From: an uncultured Bacilli bacterium
GTDB taxonomy: Bacteria > Bacillota_I > Bacilli_A > RF39 > UBA660
Reading direction: 5' to 3'
Assembly (NCBI GenBank): GCA_934162425.1
Contig: CAKPIS010000012.1
Span: 1-7,432 of the forward strand
DNA length: 7,432 nt
The notes below the pieces were generated by a model. The model did not search any database and had not been told where the DNA came from. It was given only the letters and a program-made list of their open reading frames with translations. A program made the translations under genes and the position numbers. This document shows positions 1 to 4,408 of the stretch, in pieces (the first letter of the stretch is position 1; every line of letters begins with the position of its first letter).

Positions 1-35
1 ATTAAATAATTTTTGTAAGCTTCTTCAAAGCTCAT
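1..35 (-). CDS. start of an unidentified gene, running off the left edge
   Basis: An ATG at 35-33 follows a very strong ribosome-binding site (GAGGTGAGGAAA, then ATG) and sits about 20 bases downstream of a consensus promoter. Only 11 codons are visible (MSFEEAYKNYL), too few to assign a family. If the window is a closed circle, the frame continues across the junction for two codons and stops at a TGA overlapping the ATG at 7429, giving a 13-residue leader peptide coupled to the ssDNA-binding-protein-like gene. If the window is a cut piece of a longer molecule, this is the N-terminus of a longer, unknown protein. Confidence 0.5.
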   Translation of the reverse strand, partial: MSFEEAYKNYL

Positions 36-36
36 T

Positions 37-53
37 TTCCTCACCTCGAGGAA
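37..53 (-). promoter_or_regulatory. inverted repeat over transcription start and ribosome-binding site
   Basis: TTCCTC (53-48) and GAGGAA (42-37) on the minus strand form a perfect 6-base inverted repeat around a GAGGT core. It covers the expected +1 of the promoter and the ribosome-binding site of the gene at 35. It could be an operator for a repressor or, in RNA, a weak hairpin that hides the ribosome-binding site. The repeat is seen directly; its function is inferred. Confidence 0.4.
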
Positions 54-56
54 TGT

Positions 57-84
57 ATTATACTTATTTTACAATTTTTGTCAA
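57..84 (-). promoter_or_regulatory. consensus sigma-A promoter
   Basis: Read on the minus strand, TTGACA (84-79) and TATAAT (62-57) both match the consensus perfectly, with a 16-base spacer. Transcription would start near 50, leaving a leader of about 15 bases before the ATG at 35. This is the clearest promoter in the window. In a circular genome it would drive the ssDNA-binding, coat and structural genes. Confidence 0.85.
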
Positions 85-93
85 ATTTAACAT
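64..93 (-). CDS. possible 9-codon minigene
   Basis: ATG at 93 is preceded by AGAGGTGATAT, a near-perfect ribosome-binding site, but the frame stops after nine codons (MLNLTKIVK). It lies over the -35 element of the promoter. The site may be a relic start or a leader peptide at the end of the small-gene cluster, or chance. Confidence 0.2.
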   Translation of the reverse strand: MLNLTKIVK

Positions 94-116
94 ATATCAC
101 CTCTAAACATAGTATA

Positions 117-263
117 TCATATTTTCAGTCTTTCTTTTAAAAATTTATAAATAATTATATATACAATTGCTCCATATATACTTTCTAGTATATTAAATAA
201 ATAAGAAGCTTCGTAAGAAAATCTTGCTAACGCATAAGTCATAGGAACTTTTTCATCATCCAT
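117..263 (-). CDS. small membrane protein, 48 residues
   Basis: The start ATG at 263 follows an AGAAAGGA ribosome-binding site with good spacing; the stop is TGA. The product (beginning MDDEKVPMTYALARF) has a short charged N-terminal half, a hydrophobic stretch at about residues 30-41 (YGAIVYIIIYKF) and a basic tail (KERLK), so it is probably a single-pass membrane protein. It is the last gene of the small-gene cluster, 34 bases after the previous stop, and is followed by the promoter at 57-84. No family is recognised. Small hydrophobic proteins at such positions in filamentous phages can be minor coat proteins or host-interaction factors, but nothing in this sequence decides between these. 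Confidence 0.65.
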   Translation of the reverse strand: MDDEKVPMTYALARFSYEASYLFNILESIYGAIVYIIIYKFLKERLKI

Positions 264-297
264 TATTCTTAATCCTTTCTTTTTTCTAATTTATATT

Positions 298-522
298 TCA
301 TCTTTTTCTTCCCTTTACTTCCATCATTTTTTCAATTGTCTTTTTTAATTCATTATTCTCTATAAGTAAATTATCATAATCTAAAGATTTAAAATCATCT
401 CTTATACAATTAAAACTACCCATATAATATCCTAAGAAAAAACAACCAATAGAAAGCATAAAACTATAAAAAATAAATGTTATTGTTCCTAAATGATTTG
501 TAAAAAATTCAAATATGTCCAT
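298..522 (-). CDS. membrane-anchored coiled-coil small protein, 74 residues
   Basis: The ATG at 522 overlaps the TAA of the preceding gene by one base (TAATG) and has the ribosome-binding site AAGGAGAAATAGATA in front of it. Residues about 12-36 are hydrophobic (TITFIFYSFMLSIGCFFLG...), a likely membrane helix. Residues about 48-68 (DYDNLLIENNELKKTIEKMM) have the heptad look of a short coiled coil, and the C-terminus is basic (KGRKR). The same plan, a membrane helix followed by a short coiled coil, appears in the protein at 3624-3830 just upstream of the Zot-like gene. Function is unknown; a partner-binding role at the membrane is a guess. Confidence 0.75.
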   Translation of the reverse strand: MDIFEFFTNHLGTITFIFYSFMLSIGCFFLGYYMGSFNCIRDDFKSLDYDNLLIENNELKKTIEKMMEVKGRKR

Positions 523-740
523 TATCTATTTCTCCTTTTTAACATAGGTTCTATTTTTAAATATTCTATTTCATTCATATCTAAAAGACTTCCCCAAAAT
601 TGTTCTTCGTAATCATAATTTGTTAAAATAATATCTACTCCTGATAATTTTATATAATTACCAAAAAATTCAATTTTTTCTAAATTATGTCCACCGACTT
701 CGCAACCATTTTTTTCTTTGTATTCATAATAATATTTCAT
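522..740 (-). CDS. small acidic soluble protein, 72 residues
   Basis: A TTG at 746 could also start this frame, but the ATG at 740 is better: the GGAG of the ribosome-binding site is nine bases before it and only three bases before the TTG. The product starts MKYYYEYKEKNGCEVGGHN and alternates charged and aromatic residues with no membrane segment; it reads as a small mostly beta or mixed fold (for example KIEFFGNYIKLSGVDIILTN). It ends in a basic LKRRNR. It lies two bases after the previous stop (TGATAATG) and is translationally coupled to both neighbours. No family is recognised. Confidence 0.75.
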   Translation of the reverse strand: MKYYYEYKEKNGCEVGGHNLEKIEFFGNYIKLSGVDIILTNYDYEEQFWGSLLDMNEIEYLKIEPMLKRRNR

Positions 741-742
741 TA

Positions 743-976
743 TCAATTTCTCCTTTTTTTAAAATCTAATAAAAAACTTGCTAAAGTACTTGGTTTTATA
801 AAATAAGTATCAAATAAATACTCTGCTTCAGTTAATTTTTCATTGTTTATTTTTTTTTGATTAATACTTTCTTCAAATTCTAATGGTCTTATTATAACTT
901 CAGTATAAAATGAATTAAATAAATCACTAATCATATTTTCATCTTGTTTCTTACTTTCTTTTTTCATCCGTCTCAT
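743..976 (-). CDS. small charged soluble protein, 77 residues
   Basis: The ATG at 976 overlaps the TGA stop of the upstream gene (ATGA), suggesting coupled translation; a purine-rich GAGAGAGA tract lies before it. A second in-frame ATG at 967 would remove three residues. The product is lysine- and glutamate-rich, with a basic N-terminus (MRRMKKESKKQ), a mixed middle and a basic end (DFKKRRN). It has no membrane segment and looks mainly helical. No known domain is recognised. A regulatory or nucleic-acid-binding role would fit the charge pattern but is not shown. Confidence 0.75.
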   Translation of the reverse strand: MRRMKKESKKQDENMISDLFNSFYTEVIIRPLEFEESINQKKINNEKLTEAEYLFDTYFIKPSTLASFLLDFKKRRN

Positions 977-1185
977 AGTATTTCTCTCTCTCTCTTCTCC
1001 CTCTTTCTATTCTCTTTTTCTTTTTGTTCTAAACAATAAAATCTATCACAATCCCATACCTTACATTTAGAACAATCGTAATTGCATTGTCTCCTCCATT
1101 TTTTTCTAATCGGTTCAACAGAAAGATTGTTAAACCAATCAAAAATAGCACCTAATATAAAACCAATTAATATCTTATTGTCCAT
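973..1185 (-). CDS. small membrane protein with cysteine cluster, 70 residues
   Basis: The ATG at 1185 is chosen because GGAGG lies six bases before it; an in-frame ATG at 1203 lies upstream of that site and would be unsupported. After MDNK comes a hydrophobic segment (ILIGFILGAIFDWF), then basic residues, then a cysteine-rich patch CNYDCSKCKVWDCDRFYC holding five cysteines in 18 residues, then a highly charged Lys/Arg/Glu tail (about residues 53-70). A Cys patch on the cytoplasmic side of a membrane anchor suggests metal binding, but the spacing matches no zinc motif I can name. The gene starts inside the end of the upstream one (11-base overlap). Confidence 0.75.
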   Translation of the reverse strand: MDNKILIGFILGAIFDWFNNLSVEPIRKKWRRQCNYDCSKCKVWDCDRFYCLEQKEKENRKREKREREIL

Positions 1186-1297
1186 TTTTTTCCTCCATCT
1201 CACGACCTTTTCGTACTATCCATTCATAAATAATATTAGTTATTTCTTTAGATATAAAATAACCTATAAACAATCCTGAAATTAAATAATCAAACAT
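1175..1297 (-). CDS. small membrane protein, 40 residues
   Basis: ATG at 1297 follows TTAGGAGAAAAATAAT, a good ribosome-binding site. The 40-residue product (MFDYLISGLFIGYFISKEIT...) has a hydrophobic N-terminal half (residues about 3-16), then an amphipathic stretch and a charged tail (RKGREMEEKNGQ). Its stop lies 11 bases inside the next gene, and its final codons carry the ribosome-binding site of that gene. It is the first gene after the hairpin-rich region. No family is recognised. Confidence 0.65.
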   Translation of the reverse strand: MFDYLISGLFIGYFISKEITNIIYEWIVRKGREMEEKNGQ

Positions 1298-1322
1298 ATT
1301 ATTTTTCTCCTAACTTTTTAAT

Positions 1323-1351
1323 TAAAATTTATTAATAAAATAAAATTTATT
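1323..1351. repeat. 11-base direct repeat
   Basis: TAAAATTTATT occurs at 1323-1333 and again at 1341-1351, an 18-base period. It may be an AT-rich unwinding or binding element, but the low complexity makes chance likely. Confidence 0.35.
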
Positions 1352-1361
1352 TTAAGAATTC

Positions 1362-1398
1362 AGATAATTACTATTTTATATTGAATAGTTAATTATCT
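1362..1398. repeat. AT-rich imperfect hairpin
   Basis: AGATAATTACTAT (1362-1374) pairs with ATAGTTAATTATCT (1385-1398), a 13-base-pair stem with one bulged base and a 10-base loop. It is the first stem of the cluster. Confidence 0.5.
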
Positions 1399-1402
1399 AG
1401 AT

Positions 1403-1417
1403 TAGGGCTTCGCCCTA
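1403..1417. repeat. GC-rich hairpin TAGGGC-TTC-GCCCTA
   Basis: A perfect 6-base-pair stem (1403-1408 with 1412-1417) with a three-base loop, compact and GC-rich in an AT-rich region. Such a short stable stem could be a complementary-strand origin or part of a packaging signal. Confidence 0.6.
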
Positions 1418-1423
1418 GACCCA

Positions 1424-1441
1424 CCAGAGACAAATCTCTGG
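1424..1441. repeat. hairpin CCAGAGA-CAAA-TCTCTGG
   Basis: A perfect 7-base-pair stem (1424-1430 with 1435-1441) with a four-base loop, six bases from the previous hairpin. The two together form a conspicuous GC-rich block of the kind selected for folding in single-stranded DNA. Confidence 0.65.
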
Positions 1442-1451
1442 ACTCTATTAA

Positions 1452-1468
1452 TCACCTAAAACCGGTGA
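1452..1468. repeat. short hairpin TCACC-GGTGA
   Basis: TCACC (1452-1456) pairs with GGTGA (1464-1468) around a seven-base loop. It is weaker than its neighbours and reported mainly because it continues the run of stems. Confidence 0.4.
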
Positions 1469-1475
1469 GGTTGTC

Positions 1476-1504
1476 AAAAGTCAAAAAAATGTTTTTTGAC
1501 TTTT
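1476..1504 (-). terminator. long perfect A/T hairpin downstream of rep
   Basis: AAAAGTCAAAAAA (1476-1488) pairs perfectly with TTTTTTGACTTTT (1492-1504) around a three-base loop, a 13-base-pair stem about 150 bases after the rep stop. In RNA from the minus strand the second half of the hairpin is not followed by a further U run, so it is an atypical intrinsic terminator. A role in the single-stranded genome (packaging or origin) is equally possible. The fold is certain; the terminator call is tentative. Confidence 0.4.
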
Positions 1505-1528
1505 ACTAGAACAATTATTGATAGATAT

Positions 1529-1605
1529 ATTTGTCAATAATAAATCCGGCATAAAGAAGCAAAACTGAGGGTAAATCAATTTATTCCGTTTTAAAATTGA
1601 CAAAT
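1529..1605. repeat. spaced inverted repeat ATTTGTCAAT / ATTGACAAAT
   Basis: ATTTGTCAAT (1529-1538) and its exact reverse complement (1596-1605) lie 57 bases apart just downstream of the rep stop. This could be a paired binding site for Rep or a host protein, or a large loop in single-stranded DNA. Confidence 0.45.
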
Positions 1606-1657
1606 CGAAGTTTAGTTATAAAATCAAAACTCTACTAAATATGCATTCTTTCTTTTT

Positions 1658-2818
1658 CTAAAATGGTAATTCTTCTGCTAGAAAAACTACTTGTTTTATA
1701 TCGTTTAAATAGTCTAAGATTTGTTCTCTTGTAATAGGTTCTTTATGTTGCTTATATCTTGAATCGTTAATTAATTGAATGTCTTTATCAGATATTTTAT
1801 CCGTAGGAAATCTTAACATTCTTAATAAGTAATCACTAGTATAGTTATCTACTTCAATATTATCTACTTCAGAAAGTAATACCATTAATTGAGACTTAGA
1901 AATAGAGTGTAATAACCAGTCTTTTTTCTTTGATATCGAATTTTCTATATTAATACTAGATAATTGAATCTTTTCAATATTATCTGTGAAATCTTGCCAA
2001 AAATCAGCAATAGGCCATCTTGACTTGTTAGAGTCATCTTCAGAATATTCCACAAAACATATATAGTTTTTAAGTATACCTTTTATCGTTGAAGAAAATT
2101 TATTATCTTGTATTATTAATGATACAATCTCTTTAGCTCTTTCTTGTCTAAATCTTAATTCAGTTCTAACCCAAAATTTAATATTATTATCAATAATATA
2201 TCCTTGAGATTGCCTTTCTAATAACTTATTATAGAAAGTTATTTGAACTCTACTAGCTTTAGATCCAAACTGCAAAGTATCTCCATTAATAGAACCATCT
2301 AATAATTTTCTTTTAGTTAATTCTAAGCTAAACTTAAACTTTGAAACAACTTGTCCTTTTTTAATATAATTTTGAAGTTTTCTAATATCAAAATATTTAC
2401 CAGTATAATCATCAATAGCTATATCTATACGATTATAACCAACCGTATACTTATTAACTCTCTTAAAGAAATCTATCCATTCAATACCTAAACTTTCAAA
2501 ATCTCTACAACCTTGACCAGATAGCTTAAAATTAATACCCATATCAGGACGAGAAATTGAATAATAAGCATAGATATTTTTATACGAAATTGAAAAATCA
2601 TAACCATTAATTCCACCAGTTTCAAAACACAATTCACAAGGATTAATTTTAAACAATTTTATAAATAAATTTATTGCAAAATCTTTAAGACTAATAAACT
2701 CTGATTTTTCCAGTATTTTCAAGTCTTCATAAAAGATTGTGAACTGGATCCAGTCGACAATTATTGTATTTACTGCCCCCCTATTAGTAGAGGGGGCTTT
2801 TATTGAATTTTCATTCAA
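1658..2818 (-). CDS. rolling-circle replication initiator, Rep_trans type
   Basis: Replication initiator that nicks one strand at the double-strand origin to launch rolling-circle synthesis. The TTG at 2818 is preferred because GGGGAG lies nine bases before it; an in-frame ATG at 2839 has no ribosome-binding site and would add seven residues. Numbering from the TTG (386 residues), family-typical blocks are VDWIQFTI near 21, KLSGQGCRDFE at 98-108, RIDIAIDDY at 130-138 (likely metal-binding acids), GDTLQFGSKAS at 179-189 then TFYNK with Tyr196 as the probable nicking tyrosine, and RTELRFRQERA at 218-228. These match the Rep_trans initiators (pT181 RepC, ICEBs1 NicK, phage RstA relatives). A helical C-terminal region of about 150 residues follows and ends in AEELPF, similar to the tail of bacterial SSB. 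It sits directly after the Zot-like gene. Confidence 0.9.
   Translation of the reverse strand: MNENSIKAPSTNRGAVNTIIVDWIQFTIFYEDLKILEKSEFISLKDFAINLFIKLFKINPCELCFETGGINGYDFSISYKNIYAYYSISRPDMGINFKLSGQGCRDFESLGIEWIDFFKRVNKYTVGYNRIDIAIDDYTGKYFDIRKLQNYIKKGQVVSKFKFSLELTKRKLLDGSINGDTLQFGSKASRVQITFYNKLLERQSQGYIIDNNIKFWVRTELRFRQERAKEIVSLIIQDNKFSSTIKGILKNYICFVEYSEDDSNKSRWPIADFWQDFTDNIEKIQLSSINIENSISKKKDWLLHSISKSQLMVLLSEVDNIEVDNYTSDYLLRMLRFPTDKISDKDIQLINDSRYKQHKEPITREQILDYLNDIKQVVFLAEELPF
2775..2797 (-). other. GC-clamped hairpin in rep start: candidate double-strand origin
   Basis: On the minus strand GCCCCC (2797-2792) pairs with GGGGGC (2780-2775). Inside, CTA pairs with TAG around a CTAA loop, leaving one bulged T. 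The loop side reads CTACTAATAG. From memory, the nick regions of Rep_trans enzymes sit in similar C-run/G-run hairpins (ICEBs1 and Tn916 origins, with CTAACAGGGGGG) or carry CTAATAG (pT181), and in pT181-type replicons the origin lies inside the rep gene. On the plus strand the same stem is followed by TTTTATT and could instead end antisense transcripts. Confidence 0.6.
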
Positions 2819-2842
2819 TTTTCTACACTCCCCTTTCATTCA

Positions 2843-2876
2843 TTTAGCCGCATTTGCACCGCAAATTGCGGCTAAA
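2843..2876. repeat. long hairpin between zot-like gene and rep
   Basis: TTTAGCCGCATTTGC (2843-2857) pairs with GCAAATTGCGGCTAAA (2861-2876), 15 base pairs with one bulge and a three-base loop. It contains the stop codon of the Zot-like gene and lies before the rep ribosome-binding site. There is no U run after it in the minus direction, so it is not a plain intrinsic terminator. It may lower read-through or protect the upstream mRNA, or act in the single-stranded genome. Confidence 0.6.
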
Positions 2877-3618
2877 TTTTACTCTGATAGATATATTTGA
2901 TCTCTTCAACAGAAAGATCCTTAGAACTAAAAGTTCCTCTATCATATAAAGGTTGCTCTTTATTTAAAACATTTAAATATTTTGAATTATATGATTTAAA
3001 TATCTTCTTTACAAAGAAAACCTTGTATTGATTTTTTACATCATAAGTCTTAGCTTCTTTTTTTGGATGATTATATTTTCCATAATCTTCATACTCAAAA
3101 TATTTTACTATATGTAAAAAAGCTAAATTTATAAATGGAATAACAATAAATTTTTTAATCTTATCATATTCACAACACAATATTCTTAATTTTTTCATTA
3201 ATCTACTTGGATGCTGAGTTATATAAATTATATTATCTATATCAAAATGTCGATGAAATTGATTAAAAGTAGAAATTTCTTTAGGAAATTCTTTATGATC
3301 CTCCGAATCATAAAAAGCTTGAGTTTCATCAACAATTATTAATGCTCCTTCTTTAAAACGATTATAAGGAACTAAATCATATAAAGTAGTTCTATTAGTA
3401 TATATATCTTGCTTACCTTTTTTCTTAGCTCTTTTTGAGTATTTTTTTAATAAAATTGGATAAGTAGAATAAACATTATTCAAAATTAATTCTTCATGTA
3501 ATATTTTTCTAATTATTTTTCTTAAAATACTATTATATTTTTTAAAATGTGTTTTAGCTAAATAAGTAGCCAAAACATTTTTTCCAGAACCTGGAATACC
3601 ATTGATTGTAATAACCAT
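2872..3618 (-). CDS. zot: Zot-like filamentous phage assembly ATPase (pI-like)
   Basis: Membrane-bound P-loop ATPase expected to power extrusion of the virion through the cytoplasmic membrane. The ATG at 3618 follows GGGAGA with about ten bases between; a TTG at 3636 in the same frame lies over that site and is rejected. In the 248-residue product, Walker A is GIPGSGKN at 7-14, Walker B is ALIIVDE at 92-98, and FHRHFDIDNIIYITQHPSRL at 121-140 matches the HRH...D..ITQ stretch typical of Zot/pI proteins. A hydrophobic segment at about 157-172 (KFIVIPFINLAFLHIVKYF) is the likely membrane span, with about 75 residues beyond it. That length is short compared with Ff pI (near 350). The gene stands directly upstream of rep and after the small membrane genes. 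Confidence 0.88.
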   Translation of the reverse strand: MVITINGIPGSGKNVLATYLAKTHFKKYNSILRKIIRKILHEELILNNVYSTYPILLKKYSKRAKKKGKQDIYTNRTTLYDLVPYNRFKEGALIIVDETQAFYDSEDHKEFPKEISTFNQFHRHFDIDNIIYITQHPSRLMKKLRILCCEYDKIKKFIVIPFINLAFLHIVKYFEYEDYGKYNHPKKEAKTYDVKNQYKVFFVKKIFKSYNSKYLNVLNKEQPLYDRGTFSSKDLSVEEIKYIYQSKI

Positions 3619-3623
3619 ATCTA

Positions 3624-3830
3624 TTATTTCTCCCAAAAATCAGCACTAGTACCATTAATTTTTTTATTTTCATTTTTTAAATATTCATTTTCTTGTTTTA
3701 AAATTGTTATTTCCATACTACTAAAATATTTTAAATCCATAAATTTATATAACAAATATAAAGAAAAACCTAATATAGAATCAATACTAATTAAACATAA
3801 TAGTCCAAAAATAAAATTCAAAAAACTCAT
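3624..3830 (-). CDS. membrane-anchored coiled-coil small protein, 68 residues
   Basis: The ATG at 3830 directly abuts the TAA of the upstream gene (TAAATG) and lacks a strong ribosome-binding site of its own, so translation is probably coupled. Residues about 4-30 are hydrophobic (one long or two short helices), and residues about 40-60 (ITILKQENEYLKNENKK) form a likely short coiled coil. Its last codons (DFWEK) carry the ribosome-binding site for the Zot-like ATPase, whose ATG follows five bases after the stop. In Ff phages a membrane partner of pI (pXI) is made from within gene I; a separate small partner is possible here but is only inferred from position. Confidence 0.75.
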   Translation of the reverse strand: MSFLNFIFGLLCLISIDSILGFSLYLLYKFMDLKYFSSMEITILKQENEYLKNENKKINGTSADFWEK

Positions 3831-4031
3831 TTATACAACACCATGTCTTTTAGCACAATTTATAATATTATCACTAAAATTTTTATAATAATTATATAAA
3901 ACTGCATGTTCTTTTTTATTTTGTTCTAATTGAAAATAATCATCACAACAATCAGCATATAAATTTACAATTTCAACAAATTCTTTCATAAACTTTAATT
4001 TATTTTCTATTTCTTTTTTATTATTAAACAT
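3831..4031 (-). CDS. small soluble helical protein, 66 residues
   Basis: The ATG at 4031 is chosen over an in-frame GTG at 4058: AGAGGAG lies nine bases before the ATG, while nothing supports the GTG. The product (MFNNKKEIENKLKFMKEF...) is charged and probably all-helical, with no membrane segment; it contains an adjacent Cys pair (DCCDD) and a third Cys near the end. It is the only clearly non-membrane member of this stretch. No family is recognised. Confidence 0.75.
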   Translation of the reverse strand: MFNNKKEIENKLKFMKEFVEIVNLYADCCDDYFQLEQNKKEHAVLYNYYKNFSDNIINCAKRHGVV

Positions 4032-4035
4032 AATT

Positions 4036-4194
4036 TTATTCTCCTCTCGTACATTCACAAGCTAACAAATAACTAGCTATAATATATATAATGTTTTGCA
4101 TATTAAATACTTTATCAAAACAAGATAATATTACTAATATTAATAAAGTAGTAATATAAATAACATAAAATTTTTTGCTTCTTTTTTTATTCAT
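4036..4194 (-). CDS. small two-helix membrane protein, 52 residues
   Basis: ATG at 4194 is one base after the stop of the upstream gene, with GGGAAAGG about ten bases before it. The product has a strongly basic N-terminus (MNKKRSKK), then two hydrophobic stretches, about residues 9-25 (FYVIYITTLLILVILSC) and about 33-45 (QNIIYIIASYLLA), and ends CECTRGE. It fits a hairpin membrane protein with both ends inside, perhaps a minor coat or assembly protein. Its last codons supply the ribosome-binding site of the next gene, four bases on. Confidence 0.65.
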   Translation of the reverse strand: MNKKRSKKFYVIYITTLLILVILSCFDKVFNMQNIIYIIASYLLACECTRGE

Positions 4195-4195
4195 A

Positions 4196-4396
4196 TTATA
4201 AAAACCTTTCCCATATCCTATTAAATATCTTTAATGATATGTAAATAATAAATCCCCAATAAACATAAAAATACAAATTAGACAAAATAGTGATAGATAA
4301 CACTTCATAAGAACTTAATGTAGTAAGATCAAGAGAAAATTTAGTAGTAAAATAAGCTAAAACTATTTCACTTGAATATGGTAAAAATATACTCAT
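4196..4396 (-). CDS. small membrane protein, 66 residues
   Basis: ATG at 4396 follows a perfect GGAGG (AAGGAGGAAATTTT). The product (MSIFLPYSSEIVLAYF...) is hydrophobic through most of its length, with probable helices at about residues 9-20 and 32-60 (ILSNLYFYVYWGFIIYISLKIF being the clearest) and a short basic end (NRIWERFL). It lies between the pVI-like candidate and the two-helix protein, spaced by 12 bases and 1 base. A minor virion or assembly protein is plausible from context only. Confidence 0.7.
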   Translation of the reverse strand: MSIFLPYSSEIVLAYFTTKFSLDLTTLSSYEVLSITILSNLYFYVYWGFIIYISLKIFNRIWERFL

Positions 4397-4408
4397 AAAA
4401 TTTCCTCC

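Larger units (their letters stand above)
1298..1657. other. non-coding hairpin region (probable complementary-strand origin / packaging signal)
   Basis: No gene with a ribosome-binding site is visible on either strand in these 360 bases. The stretch 1362-1504 holds five stem-loops one after another, and a spaced inverted repeat lies at 1529-1605. Such hairpin clusters in the main intergenic region of filamentous phages serve as the complementary-strand origin, packaging signal and sometimes terminator. The position after rep and before the small-gene cluster fits. Which hairpin does what cannot be decided here. No convincing promoter was found: TTGACA occurs on the minus strand at 1477-1472 and 1537-1532, but neither has a good -10 at normal spacing. 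Confidence 0.65.

Noticed and set aside
1082..1279. 65-codon open frame on the plus strand
   Set aside because: It is antisense to two well-supported small minus-strand genes, has no ribosome-binding site, and its composition is that of a mirror frame.
1472..1537. Two further minus-strand TTGACA motifs (1477-1472 and 1537-1532) as promoters for the small-gene cluster
   Set aside because: Neither has a recognisable -10 at 16-18 bases; the best is ATTAAT at 19 bases from the first.
1597..1624. Plus-strand promoter-like TTGACA with TATAAAAT downstream, pointing into the 3' end of rep
   Set aside because: The spacing is 14 bases to TATAAA, or 16 to the weaker TAAAAT. TTGACA here is part of the spaced inverted repeat, and no plus-strand gene follows. 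An antisense RNA is possible but unsupported.
2775..2800. Plus-strand intrinsic terminator (GC stem followed by TTTTATT)
   Set aside because: No plus-strand transcript or gene is apparent, and the origin-like reading of the same stem explains its position in rep better. It cannot be fully excluded.
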